DNA of 64,000 nt from Bimuria novae-zelandiae CBS 107.79 (Eukaryota; Ascomycota; Dothideomycetes; Pleosporales; Didymosphaeriaceae): NCBI GenBank assembly GCA_010015655.1, contig ML976697.1, positions 74,970-138,969 of the forward strand, given 5' to 3'. Both the position numbers and the translations under genes were made by a program. How positions within the stretch are numbered: the stretch's first letter is position 1; each line of letters starts with the position of its first letter. A model generated the notes under the pieces. The model was not told the origin of the DNA. It saw only the letters and a program-made list of their open reading frames with translations, and did no database searches. Positions 9,413-20,044 of the stretch are shown here, in pieces.

Positions 9413-12400
9413 CAGTGATGTACATGGACAGATATGGATATCCATTTACTCCGTTCCATTTCTCCATGGAGATCTCCAGAGATTCTCTTGGCATGCAGCT
9501 ATAGTACTAGTACAATCATAGGATAGTGTCGTGCGGGGTCAAGAGCTTAATTCCATCGCGCATATCAGACACTAAATAGGTGGATGTTCCACGTCACATG
9601 TCAGGGAAGGAGAGAAGGAACCACTATTAAACCCACTTACTACAACTAAAAGAGGAAAAAAACAAATACAAAATAACTAAACTACTCCTCCTCAGTTTCG
9701 CCCTCCCACTCCTCTTAAAACGTTACGCTGCTATCCTCCTCACTTTCACTTAAGTTTATAATGCCATCTCTACTAAAAATAGAATTAAGTACTGCCTCTT
9801 GCGCACCTCTCAGTTCCTAATAATAGTCCCTAATTTGAATAAGCCCACTCTTTCCCCAATGGGCAAGGCATAAGCAAGCTTCTAGTAAATGTTCAGAGAG
9901 GCTGGCACGCCCTGAGCTGAGCGTCAAACCTCCTTGAGAGAAGACTCTCTCAGGTTCGGAGCTCATAGGTGGTATAGCTAATAGTTCAATTGCTATTAAC
10001 GAAAGGGTGGGGAAGCGTGCTCGAACATTCGCTCTCCGCCAGTATTGTGCTGGAATAAGGTCTGGATCAGTAACCCGGTCCGCTCGGAGGTACTTATCAA
10101 GCTCATTCTCAACTTGAGATGGTTCGGGGAAGCGTTTAGTGTCCTCAATTTTATCACTGATGTGGGCGAACTTTCGCTTTTTAGGAGGTCGTATGATGTT
10201 TGAAGATATTTCCTGCAGTGGTTGGATCGATCCTCGGGAGCTCTGTGATGCCGATAGAAGCTCCGGGGGGTTACTTAACTGCGTCTCGTACTCATCTTTA
10301 TACAGCTTCTTTACTATCTTGACACTGTGATCGGCCCAAGCGTCACCCCATTCCTTCTCTAAGTATGGTTTCTTAAGTCGAGGATTGAGCAGTATAGCAG
10401 CAGCGTACACCGGGGTATCATCAAACTTAGCGTAGTATTCTTGAGCTTTACTCCAGGCTTGTTTAATTGCAGTCTAGAAAGGAGTATCCTTTTGACTTTC
10501 TGCGTACTATACCTTCAACTTTTCCAACTCTTCCATGATGACTTTAATAGTGGGGACAACCTCAGCAATATCGGCAGCCAAGTGTTCATTTGGGCGAGCT
10601 TTAAGCCACTTGGTAGCTTGTTTAAACGGCTTAAGGATTGTTATTAATTCACTAATAATAGCCTAGTCGTCAGAACCCATCCTATTCTGGAAGATAATCC
10701 GGGTAAGCGACTGCTCCGATTTCTCGTGGAGAGGTTTAATAAGTCTTCGACGAGTAAGCTCTTTATACGTAGACCTCTCGTCCTCTAAGAACTCTTCAAT
10801 TAAAGCCCGCAGTCGTTGTGCTCGAACAAGCATGTTATACGTTAAATTCCACCTGTTAAAGTTAGTCGTTTTTACGTTGCCTACCTAATTAGGCGTAGGG
10901 ACAGGATTTAGCTAAGGTTAGTTAGAATAGCTAGACTTACCTCGTTGCGTTACTTATCAATAATGCCAAAGGAGCTGGGCTTCGTTCCCCCCCATAGTTC
11001 TGGACACGACCGAGTTGGTTCTGAACTTTGTTGAATCGCTGGACACGGCCCGGAGACTTGTTTATCCATTGTACAATGGTGTAAACTATGCCTACTGGAC
11101 CTTTGCTCTACTAGAGTGCTGTTTCTTCCTTTATAGTTTCTGCATTCCCAAGGGCTTCCTCAAACATCTCGAAGTCCTTACCATACAGGACTTGGGTGGC
11201 AATGAGGTTAATTATATAACTAGCGCACCGTAACCTCCGCCAGCTAGGGTTAAAGCCTAGCTCCTTTCCTAACTCTTTTAATATGGTGTTATTCGTAGAA
11301 GCGTTGTTAGTCACGAAATACCCAATTCGGTCATAGAGGTTGTACTCGTTAATAGTGCTGAGAACGTTCTTACACAGATTTTCGCCACTATGGATGTGTG
11401 CCATCTCTTTTATTAATAGCAAAGCAGTACGACAACGACCCCGACGATCAACCTAATGGCCAGTAACACCATTCAAGGCACGCCTACGCCTCGAAGTCTA
11501 GACGTTAAACGAAATGTGTACGCGTCCTAAGCTATTGTTAATAGTCTCTTTTAACTCTTGTTTGTGTAAAACATACTCCTTTAATACCTATCTACGAATT
11601 GAGTTTCGCCCAGGGATAACTTTATCTTTAATTAATAGAGTTACCCGTGAGAGAAGACGCCGAAAGTTAGGACTATCGACTTTCTTATATGGTATATTGT
11701 CAAGTATAACCTATTGGAGAATGTCTTTACGCAGCGTAGTTGCGTCAAACACCTCTATAATCCGGTTATATGCTAATTGCTGTTTAGGATCCGAAATATC
11801 GAGGAGTTCGAGCGCGTTGGACGTGGGGAGCTGTTCAATTAGAGGTATTGTAGTCTCTTCGTTATACGTCGTTGGATAAACTGTTTTGAAGTGTGATCGT
11901 ACGCCGGAAGTTCCACTCGTAATATTAAATATCGCCCTGTATCGCGAACCCTCTAGGTAACATGTATGGCATAAATAATACTTCCTACGACTCAAATGAC
12001 CTTTTTTATCGTGCTGGGAAACCGTAAGAGGCACCCTAAACTTCCAGAACTATGCACGACTTCGGGAATATTTAATAGGGGCCGTGTACCCGCGAAGGGA
12101 AATATCACTCTATTTGACCCAGGAGTAGTCAAACGGCGCGTCGAAAACACTATCCGGATTACCAATAGCCTCAATGCTATCGTTATTCGTGGTTGGGTAC
12201 TCAGTAGGCGCTGGAGCTTGCTCAGAGTTGAGATCAGTAAGTTGTGATCTGTCATCTTCGAAACTGGAGTCGAACGGGCGATGGACGACATGTTCTGAGT
12301 CAATTTGCGATGCTAGAATTTCATGTCGGGTCATTCGAGGTGCTCCCAAAGGCATGCCGAAGTCTGATTTTGAATATACTATATGGCTGTTATTAAGAGG

Positions 12401-12629
12401 AGTGAACATGCACAGCTTGAGATAGGGTGAGGTTAAATTGGGGATATTGACACTAAAACCTCCGACGACCCCGCAATGTCAGGTCACTATACGTACGTCA
12501 CGACTAACTTGAGTAGGTAGGTGCTATACTGCAGTTGGTTAATGTCACTTCTCTATGGAGTTCCATGGAGTTATGGAACGGAACGGATACGGATAAAATC
12601 CATGGAAATTCTATCCGTGTACACCACTG
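9413..12629 (-). mobile_element. hAT-superfamily DNA transposon, 3217 bp, with 8-bp target duplication
   Basis: The ends are CAGTGATGTACATGGA (left, 9413) and the complement of CAGTGGTGTACACGGA (right, ending 12629). Further imperfect inverted similarity covers about 80 bp, including the CTCCATGGA motif. The 8-bp duplication gccgtgtt flanks it exactly, at 9405-9412 and 12630-12637. The interior encodes hAT transposase segments on the minus strand. The element sits inside a NACHT-type gene. Confidence 0.95.
9817..12409 (-). pseudogene. hAT transposase, degraded
   Basis: From 5' to 3' on the minus strand come four parts. First is an acidic N-terminal region (12409-12110). Next is a BED-type zinc finger with CHTCYLEGSRYR and GTSGVRSHFKTVY (11711-12034). 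Then comes part of the RNase H-like core, with GYFVTNNAS and CASYIINLIA (11111-11422). Last is the C-terminal hAT dimerisation region with YWRRANVRARFPTLS and IPPMSSEPERVF (9817-10410). The first catalytic Asp of the core (normally the D of a FVxDNAS-type motif) is Asn, encoded at 11306-11308. His in the CxGHIIN-type motif is Tyr. Stops occur near 12110 and 12055, and the frame differs between the core and C-terminal parts. The copy cannot encode a working transposase. Confidence 0.88.
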
Positions 12630-13414
12630 GCCGTGTTGCTCGACCGAGTAGGTTTGACCTCTTGATTGGATCCCAGCGAACGTAGCTTCTCCATACGGTC
12701 CGATATACGCGCGCTTCGGCGGACGGTACCATCTGGACGGCCCTGGGAAGCTTTTTTGGTTGCACGAGCTAAGGTGCGAGATGGGGACGCCGGGTCGTGT
12801 GTTCGTTGAGATATCCGTTCGCTCCTGCGCACGGCCACCTTGGGTGGTCCCTGTTCATCTGCTTGCCCTACATCATTCGCATGACGCTTGGGCGGCCACA
12901 CTCCATGGCGAGCGGTGCTCAACCTTTGGTTGAGCGGATGTTTTCTCTTCTGGCCGGGTTGACGGAGCTCGCATTCTGGCAGAGATGCAGTGTCGCTATG
13001 TCACGTAATTTCTGGCTCGTTTCGCGCAAAGCGTTAATATCTCGTGCGGCATCGAGATTATCGAGGCATTCGTCACGGTTGCATTGCGAGTGACGTAGAA
13101 GATCGCACAAGACGCTGCTGTCAGAGCAGGTAACGCTAATTAAATTATAGTATTGTACGGTATCCGTAGCAACCGAGGAAGACAGATGCGGGTACGGGCC
13201 GGTTGTTGGTGCGCTCGACACAGCCCACCCTGTCTTGAAGGTAGGTGCTGAGGCGTGTAGCGCGCTCGCGAATTGGGGTTGGCCAGGTCAGCTCCTGAGG
13301 CCATTGCGCTGCCATAGCTCCCCAGTCGCAGTGGGCGCTGGCCCTGGGTGCTGGCTGTTCAACTGGCGTCTCGAGTGAGCGTTTGCGTGCTATAATCGGA
13401 GATCGGTGAATCAT
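12630..13414 (-). pseudogene. 5' part of the NACHT-type gene, separated from its 3' part by the hAT element
   Basis: The likely start is the ATG at 13414 (MIHRSPIIARKRSLETPVEQ). A second coding stretch (about 13140-12930) gives a helical segment with DECLDNLDAARDINALRETS. A probable intron (donor GTTGAG near 12926, acceptor TAG near 12871) leads to a basic exon with two RRSxRIS motifs (VRRSERISQ and VRRSARISD). That exon runs into the target duplication at 12630. Deleting the transposon and one duplication copy joins this frame to the frame that enters the NACHT fragment at 9412. The first splice junction (about 13200-13140) could not be fixed. It is divergent from the FunK1 kinase gene, with starts 240 bp apart. 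Function before disruption is inferred only from the NACHT part. Confidence 0.55.
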
Positions 13415-13654
13415 TTTTGCCGATGGTGATGACTCCGGCTCCGAAGAATTTCCGGCTTGGCATGGCCTGCATCGCGTGGTCAGCTCATCGCGTTCCAGCC
13501 ATCTTTCACTCTCAAACGCCCATACCCGATTCGTATCTCCTCTCAACCCGCCCCCCACACCCCTTCTCCACAGGTCTGTCTCGCTCTTCTTTTCACTGTG
13601 GTTCACATCGTCATTTCTATTGACTACCTCGAGCGTTCGCTGCGCTCTCGCGCC

Positions 13655-16086
13655 ATGGCCGATGAGTCGCGATCAAAGATAATCAAGGCAAACCCCATTG
13701 GCAAAGGACTCCATACCTTTCGCGACTCTTTCGAATTCAAATACAGAGGCCTAGCTATCACGGGCGCCGAGGCATTGTACCATATTAGTGGTGAAGGTAC
13801 GACTCAACACCAAACTCGCGAGATTTCCTAACATCAACAGGACCGAAAAATTCCCTCCTTGACCTGATATATGCTTTGCAGGGTCTCCCCGCCACACGTT
13901 CACTTCCCTCTACGAGAAATAATGTAAACCTCTTTGGCGATCTGTTGGAGCTGAGTTCAGCGGTCAACTCTGGCAACTTCGACATTGAGCGTATCATACC
14001 CCTCCTCAGAGCGGTCCTCAACAACGAGCCCGATGAAGTCATATGGGACAAAGTCTATGCCGCCGTCGCCGCGTCCACAGCTTTCACTGTCGCCAAACCC
14101 ACGACTCCTCCGCTGTCCGCCCCGTCCCTCGCCTCCTTCCAGCAGACGCCATGGCTGCACAACACGGGCAGCTTCGCGAACTCTACCGAACACCGCAAAT
14201 ATGTGGATGGCGTGTTAAAGGAGGAATTAGGACAGCTATACGTCGGGGTCCCTGGTTTCTTCGATGCCTACTTCGGAAGCGTCCCAGGTCTGGAGTCGGT
14301 AGCGCAGGCCGTGTTCGACAAGTGCAAAGAAGGGGATATTCCGCTCTACCGAGAGGAGAGCGGCTGGCAGGGCTGGCCTGAAGGCGCGAAGGAACGCGAC
14401 GTCTTAAGCTGGTTTGCGCCTCTTACCGGCCAGCTCTTGGACTTCGCAGCAGAGAATCAGCCCGCCTCCAGGCTTCGGCGGCGGCCGCTGGCACAACCCC
14501 ACCAGCCCGTGCAAGGCTCCACCGCCGACCGCAAGTTGGATGTCGGCTTCGTAGACGACCCGAGCGCCGGCGTTGACTCTAAGTGCCGTTGGTCGCAGAT
14601 CCTCATACCAGGAGAACTCAAGAGCAACCCATTGGCAGACAAAGCGTCCAAAGCGTGGCTTGACCTGGGGCGATATGCGAGGGAGGTGTTCGCGGCCCAG
14701 GACAGCCGCCGCTTCGTGCTCGGCTTTACCCTGTGCGGGTCGCTCATGCGGTTGTGGGAATTCGACCGACTGGGCGGTATCGCGTCCGAACAATTCGACA
14801 TCAACGAAGATGGCCTACAGTTCGTGTCCGCCGTGCTCGGATTCTTGTGGCTGAACGAGGAGCAGCTTGGATTTGACCCCACGATCATCACAGCCGGGGA
14901 CAAGCGGTACATCGAGATCGAACGAGACAGCCACACCGAGCGACTCATCATCGACGACGTTGTGAAACGGGTACCCTGTGTCGCCGGTCGAGCGACAACC
15001 TGCTGGAGAGCACATCGCGAGGGAGACGATTCGCGAACATCTCTTGTGATCAAAGACTCATGGCAGTTCCCAGAACGCGATGAGGAGGGCGAATTGCTGC
15101 GCGAGGCGACTGAGAAAGACGTGGTCAACGTCGCGAGATACTATCACCATGAAACAGTCTGTGTGGGCGGCCAGGACGACGATATCCGCAGAAACGCACG
15201 GCGTGGCCTGGACATAACAAAAGCGAAAAACTACAGGCCAGAAAGCTCGATGCCACCTCCAAGCACGGCTGGGCGTCGCGTCTCGCGGATAGGCCGGAGC
15301 AGCAGCGTCGCCGGGCGCAAGCGGTCCTCCAGCTGCACCGACGCACCGTTGCCGCCTTCTAAGCGAACCTGTTCGAGCTCTCCAACAAAGGGCGGAAGGG
15401 CGACAGCAAATCGGGTGCATCGTCGCGTTATCGTCCGTGACTATGGGAAGGCTATCTACAAAGCAAGCTCCCCGACTAGTCTTCTTACTGCGTTGGAAGG
15501 CTGCATCGAAGGATACGAGTCGTTGCACACACGAGCCGGTATGCTACAATGCGATATCTCGCCGAACAATCTCATGGTAAACGAAGAAGATGATAATCAA
15601 TCCTGGGACTCGTTCGTGATCGACCTCGACCTTGCCATCAAGGAGCAGCGGGAGAAGTCTTCAGGAGCGCGAGGGAAGACCGGCACACGAGCATTCATGG
15701 CGATCGGTGCGCTTCTAGACGACGAAGAGCCACATTCATTCATGCACGATCTGGAGTCGTTCTTCTGGGTGTTATTCTGGATATGTATTCACTACAACGG
15801 ATCGCAAGAGAGGGTGGTACCACGGTTCGACAAATGGAATTTTGCGGATACGGAGGAGCTAGCTACAATGAAACTGGGGATTGTATCTGATGATGCAATC
15901 TTTCACAAAACCGCCAAGGAATACTTCACGGAATATTACCAGCCATTGATCCCTTACGTCAATAGATTGCGGAGGAAGGTATTCCCTAATGGTGGGAGGT
16001 GGAGGGATCCAAATCCGAAGTTGTACTTTGAGATGAAAGAGATACTCCGGACAGCACAGGATGGCCTGAAGGCATTAAAGGGATAA
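13655..16086 (+). CDS. FunK1-type protein kinase, intact, two exons
   Basis: Exons are 13655-13796 and 13841-16086; the 44-bp intron has GTACGA, CCTAACATC and CAG. The product is 795 aa. It matches the fungal-specific FunK1 kinase family: a long N-terminal region ending in KLDVGFVDDP, then ILIPGELKSNP, the ATP-Lys strand SLVIKDSWQFPERDEEGELL (K452), YYHHETVCVGG, a basic Ser-rich insert (about residues 480-535), the catalytic loop LQCDISPNNLMV (D619), the metal-binding VIDLDLA (D642, replacing DFG), and a TGTRAFMA activation segment. All key residues are present and no stop interrupts it. FunK1 kinases are expanded in filamentous fungi and their substrates are largely unknown; a few are linked to sexual development. 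The upstream neighbour is a divergent broken NACHT gene. Confidence 0.93.
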
Positions 16087-16910
16087 TAAGATCTCCCGTT
16101 TCACCATGGCTGGAAAATTGGTGGACAAAGGCGAGCGCCTAGCAATTGCTATTAACTGACTTCTGAATTGTACACCTCAAATACCCCTAGCATCAAGCAT
16201 CTACTTCTGAACATAAACTTGCTGGCTTGTGTTCGAGCTGCTCCAAGCTAAACGTGTACGACACCTCTTGAGCATTCGAGATCTAAATGCAGAAGAATCA
16301 GTAACCTGATGTCTAACTCGTCCAAGATGTAGTGCACTATCGGGTCATAATCTACCAGGACTCTTACATTACTGGTAATAAGAGCAGGTCCAGCAGCACG
16401 GATGTTGGCAAGGTACGTTGTTACTGCTGCAAAAGCAGACCCCGGCATAATTCGGTCCCTGACGACACCGGCAACACCTCCAATATCCGCGATAAACTGA
16501 ATGCGGGCAGTCATCTTTCTCACAAAGAGACTAAGTTTGGTTTGATTCGGTCATTCTTCTATTGGAACACACATTTTTAAGGCCAGTAAGTGGGTTGGTG
16601 GGGGCATCAGGACAATGAACGGTATTTTGTCTGTAGTGTTTACCACAACGATGCAAGTATCGATAAGTGTGACACATCTCGCGAGAACTGAGCAAGAGAG
16701 CTGAAGTATCAGTTAGAATCTAGATATGGGGCTTCTTTTAAGTGCGTCATGTCCTTGTAGGATTATGTGATGCTTTAGGCGGGGTAGCTACCGCTGCTGC
16801 CTAGATATACGATTTGCGATGTGCGGGCTTAGATAATCAGCAGAAATGACGTGTCTTTTTCAACGGATCCTTCTGTGCCATCTTCCGCTCATCCTCCACT
16901 CGTCCTAACA
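16087..16910. other. Intergenic spacer, nothing recognised
   Basis: About 820 bp between two plus-strand kinase genes. It should contain the FunK1 3' untranslated region and the promoter of the next gene. The opposite-strand ORF at 16248-16523 has no motif support. Confidence 0.5.
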
Positions 16911-17909
16911 ATGGCCGTCCAACAGTATCCTTTGATGGTTAGCTCTCTCGAAGACGTGGACTGCGGTCTCGGGTCGGATTGCAAACTCGTCTTTAACTGC
17001 AATGACAAACGTTTTCGCGTGCTTCTTTCGCCGCGTCCATGTCCGGGCTTCAACGAGGATAGCGTCGAACGTCAGCTACTCCAAAAACTCAACCGCGCCT
17101 TACAATCTTCCGACCAATCTCAAATAGATGAGGCAATTGAAGAGATAGCGGAAGTAGTTGTAATTACTATCCAGCCGATCTTCCGCGAACTTGCCCCCAT
17201 CAAAGAAAATGAGCGCTCAAAGAAAAGCCTCCAAATGTACCTGAGCCCGCAAACATTCGAATTTCAGTTAGCTACGCACGAGGGGCGACCGATAATCGTC
17301 AAACGAGAAGCCACCTCAGAACCGGACAAGCCTCGACGCTTAAATTCCTTCGATACGAGCAGGCTGCCTAGTTTCCATCCGTCAGATGTTGAGGTCTTGG
17401 GAGAGTTGAAGGGGAATCGAATTTTGAAGGTTTTCGTTAACGGTTGCCTGAGTTGTTGTAAAGTGGTTGACCGATACACCGAAAAGTCCGTCTCCAGGGA
17501 ACTCGCTTTGCTGCAGTCATTGAGCGCTAGTCTTCCGTCTATCCGCGTGCCAAAGCTGGTCGGGATCGTTACGTCAGATGATGAAGATCTGATTGCGATA
17601 CTTCTCGAGTATATCCAGGCCGACCGGAACACGCCAACCCTTAATCTTGTCTCGGTGGATTCAATAGAGAGATCTCGTAGACAAGAATGGGCATCCCAAA
17701 TCCGTCAGACGTTAAACCAACTACACGAACTTGGTATTATTTGGGGCGATGGCAAGGCGGATAACATCCTGATAGACGAGGACGATAATGCCTGGATAAT
17801 TGACTTTGGAGGAAGCTGGACGGAAGGTTGGGTTACGCCTGACCTTGCCGGGACTTTGGACGGTGATTTGGAGGCTCTGAGGAAGATAGTCGAGTTCCTT
17901 AAAGTGTAG
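16911..17909 (+). CDS. Atypical small protein kinase-like protein, single exon
   Basis: The first in-frame ATG is 16911, giving 332 aa. The open frame extends upstream to 16851 but without an ATG. The N-terminal half (residues 1-150) is not recognised and includes a helical segment QSQIDEAIEEIAEVVV. The C-terminal half is kinase-like: GELKGNRILKVFVNGCLSC (nucleotide-binding strand), LEYIQADRN (hinge-like), LHELGIIWGDGKADNILI with catalytic D280 and N285, and WIIDFGGSW with the DFG Asp at D298. The short loop WGDGKADN resembles lipopolysaccharide kinase/Bud32/RIO-like kinases more than classic Ser/Thr kinases. The usual C-lobe after DFG is nearly absent (only about 35 residues), so it is a minimal or aminoglycoside-kinase-like fold. 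Many fungi carry such orphan kinases; the substrate is unknown. Confidence 0.8.
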   Translation: MAVQQYPLMVSSLEDVDCGLGSDCKLVFNCNDKRFRVLLSPRPCPGFNEDSVERQLLQKLNRALQSSDQSQIDEAIEEIAEVVVITIQPIFRELAPIKENERSKKSLQMYLSPQTFEFQLATHEGRPIIVKREATSEPDKPRRLNSFDTSRLPSFHPSDVEVLGELKGNRILKVFVNGCLSCCKVVDRYTEKSVSRELALLQSLSASLPSIRVPKLVGIVTSDDEDLIAILLEYIQADRNTPTLNLVSVDSIERSRRQEWASQIRQTLNQLHELGIIWGDGKADNILIDEDDNAWIIDFGGSWTEGWVTPDLAGTLDGDLEALRKIVEFLKV

Positions 17910-18367
17910 TAGAGGGATAAGTATACGTTTCTCATTCGAGCTAAGGAGAGGAGGTATTTACATATAATCAACCAAAACCAGGGGGAATAGCAGGCTTGAA
18001 AGGAGGGTACTTCATCATACTGCATGGCCCCCAGTGCATCGCCCCAAACCCCCTGGACATGACTCCATAGTAGAAAAAGCCGATCAGTGATCATCGTCAT
18101 CAAGCGCCCAAGACGTTGTTCTAGTCAATTTCGTCCTCTCCTCTCTAAGCTTCTCCATACTTACTCTCCACTCTCTACTACATTTTCTCCTCGATACTGC
18201 CCGAGAATTTCCAAGCCCAACAAGGAGGGTGTGTAGGAAGAGGAGCGAGAGGTCAACTTACACGAATCACACTTCCAAGAACGAATTGCTGGAGCAAACG
18301 GCCAGTACGGCAGCCTGCAGTTAATTACGAAATAGCTCGTTACAGAGCACGCTCTACAGATAGTGCT
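17910..18367. other. Intergenic spacer
   Basis: The region has a pyrimidine-rich stretch around 18130-18190 (CT-rich, typical of fungal promoters) upstream of the 18368 start. No ORF here is supported. Confidence 0.4.
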
Positions 18368-18647
18368 ATGGCTTCATGCCAGCACAATGTCAACCAATGT
18401 TCCTTAGCTGACGCCAGATGCATTCCATGCGATCAAAACATATCTAGAAAACCTGGTTTGCGCCAGTACAAATGCAGCGAATGTGGATACATTTGGTGTA
18501 CACAGTGCTGGAAAAAGGAAGAGGTTGAGGTATGTCCAGCTATAATATTTCTTCTAGGAGTATACCTACTAACGTCTGTAGTTGCAGGTAAAAACAAGTT
18601 CTAATATCCGCCACCGAAAGCCGTGGAAATTTGGTGCATGCGCATAG
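18368..18647 (+). CDS. Small Cys-rich, zinc-finger-like protein (73 aa), two exons
   Basis: Exons are 18368-18529 and 18588-18647. The 58-bp intron is textbook: GTATGT donor, TACTAAC branch site and TTGCAG acceptor. The product has CIPC followed 18 residues later by CSECGYIWCTQCW, i.e. three CxxC knuckles plus an N-terminal Cys/His pair (SCQHNVNQC). It therefore looks like a compact zinc-binding domain. Exon 2 gives a basic tail (KTSSNIRHRKPWKF). There is no signal peptide or membrane segment. A broken paralogue with the same exon structure lies 1.4 kb downstream (19810-20044), which supports this gene model. I do not recognise the family. A nuclear or cytosolic adaptor role is only a guess. 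Confidence 0.7.
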
Positions 18648-19012
18648 CCCGAAGTTGGTCTCTCTTGGTATGCCGCCTTCTAAACCACCCGATCGAGGTT
18701 CTATCCTGCCTTAACTCGTGGCTAGGGAGCGTTTAGGAGACTAGTAGATATATCCTATTCCACGGTCGATTCCACTCCCTTGTCGTTGGTAGCCGGCTGC
18801 GCTGAATTGGGAAAAATATGGCGAGGAGAACGGGTACAATGGTACAGGAGTGTGTAGCATAGGACGCGGATCATCCTCGTACCCATGTTGCAACATCGCG
18901 TATTTCTCCTGTATGAGTAGCCTTTCGGCCTGAAGCTCGTTATTCGCTTCCGCGGGGTCGCCTTGCGTTGTAGGGTTCGCTTCTGGGCACGATTCGCGAA
19001 AATTGGACGGGT

Positions 19013-19568
19013 TTATGGACGTGGAGGATCACCTTTTTCTTTGCAGCTCTTCATATGTCTGCAAGTGTGTGAGCAAAAACTATTAACTATGAAGCACATC
19101 TTCTTACCTTCGAAGCAAGTCTTTTTGGTTGAAATTATGACCGTACCCACCGCATTTCTCGGCCCTGATCTACGTGTGAACGCTCCTGACGTATCGCCTT
19201 AAGTCTGACTCCCGATTAAACTTGAACGTGCAATGCTGAAAATGATGCGCCTTTTCCCGGGTGGGGTTGTCTCTATATGAGATTTCACGTGATCGCTCCG
19301 AGAAAACCCTTTATCGCAGATATCGCAGAAGAACTTCTTTTTCGCGGCGTACTCCAGGGATAGTACCGACTTGACCTTTGCTTTGTGAGCTCTTGGGATG
19401 CTCTTCTTTTGCTGAATAGCGGTTTCCATAGCTTGATTGAAGTGAGTCGTGAGAGCTGATCGCTGTAGGGATTGTGCCTGGCGGGGATGAGTTGTTGTTC
19501 AGGAAGACCGACATCTCCTGCTGTGATGGTAATGAAAATCGATTAAATGCTTGTGCGGGGGTGGTCAT
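19013..19568 (-). pseudogene. C2H2 zinc-finger protein gene, decayed
   Basis: The minus strand carries three fungal-type C2H2 fingers in succession. Finger 1 is FFCDICDKGFSRSDHVKSHI. After a frame change just beyond it, finger 2 is a degenerate HCTFKFNRESDLRRYVRSVH, lacking its first Cys and with His to Tyr. Finger 3 is CGGYGHNFNQKDLLRR joined across a 49-bp intron (19107-19059, GTAAGA...CAG) to HMKSCKEKGDPPRP and a TAA stop at 19013. An in-frame TAG separates fingers 2 and 3. The Ser/Gln-rich N-terminal part (from about 19568) is in a third frame. It would have been a DNA-binding transcription factor. The changes are mainly C-to-T or G-to-A plus frameshifts, so I call it dead. The 5' end is uncertain. 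Confidence 0.7.
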
Positions 19569-19809
19569 ATGCTCTAGAGATCGGTGGAGAGGTGTCGTTG
19601 GAGAAATGTATCCAATCGTTGGTGGACTGAGGGGGATTGAAAGGTGGCGTAGGTCGATTACGGGAAAGCATAATGATAAAATGATAGAAAGTGAAGAGAG
19701 CGGAGATATTGGATGGTGGTGTAGGGCGAAGACTGAGGGCCGTCTCAGCCTTGAGGACATGCATGATATATCTTGGGGATCGGCCAACCCGTAATTGGCC
19801 CTGCTTCCG

Positions 19810-20044
19810 CGGGTCAAGCGTTCCAAGTGCACCACATCCGAAGACGTCATATCCAGACGTCCCGGTCAACACGAGTACGCCTGCGACAGCTGTGCATCGA
19901 TTTGGTGCACACGATGTTGAGAGGATGAAACCATACAGGTATTTAACTCTGATGCCTGAGCTAGAAAAACACTGATGTCCACAGATACGGAAGAGGACAT
20001 CGTCCAACATTCGGTACCGAAAGGCGTGGAAATTCCACGAATAA
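19810..20044 (+). pseudogene. Broken paralogue of the 73-aa Cys-rich protein
   Basis: Exon 1 (19810-19938) reads SKCTTSEDVISRRPGQHEYA, then CDSCASIWCTRC followed by TGA at 19918, where the intact copy has Trp. The intron is 19939-19984 (GTATTT...CACAG), at the same position and phase as in the intact copy. Exon 2 (19985-20044) reads TSSNIRYRKAWKFHE, against TSSNIRHRKPWKFGACA in the intact copy. The first CxxC is lost (CIPC is now CTTS) and no start codon is evident. It lies head to head with the decayed C2H2 gene. The shared intron position shows a DNA-level duplication rather than retroposition. Confidence 0.75.

Noticed and set aside
14404..15528. Large minus-strand ORFs (up to 223 codons) inside the FunK1 gene
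   Set aside because: They overlap an intact, conserved kinase on the other strand; GC-rich codons create open antisense frames.
16851..16910. Start of the orphan kinase at 16851
   Set aside because: The frame there begins with GTG; the first in-frame ATG is 16911, which is the expected eukaryotic start.
19311..19850. 179-codon minus-strand ORF as one gene with the C2H2 region
   Set aside because: Its right part overlaps exon 1 of the Cys-rich paralogue and its left part leaves the zinc-finger frame; only the middle can be linked to the C2H2 gene.
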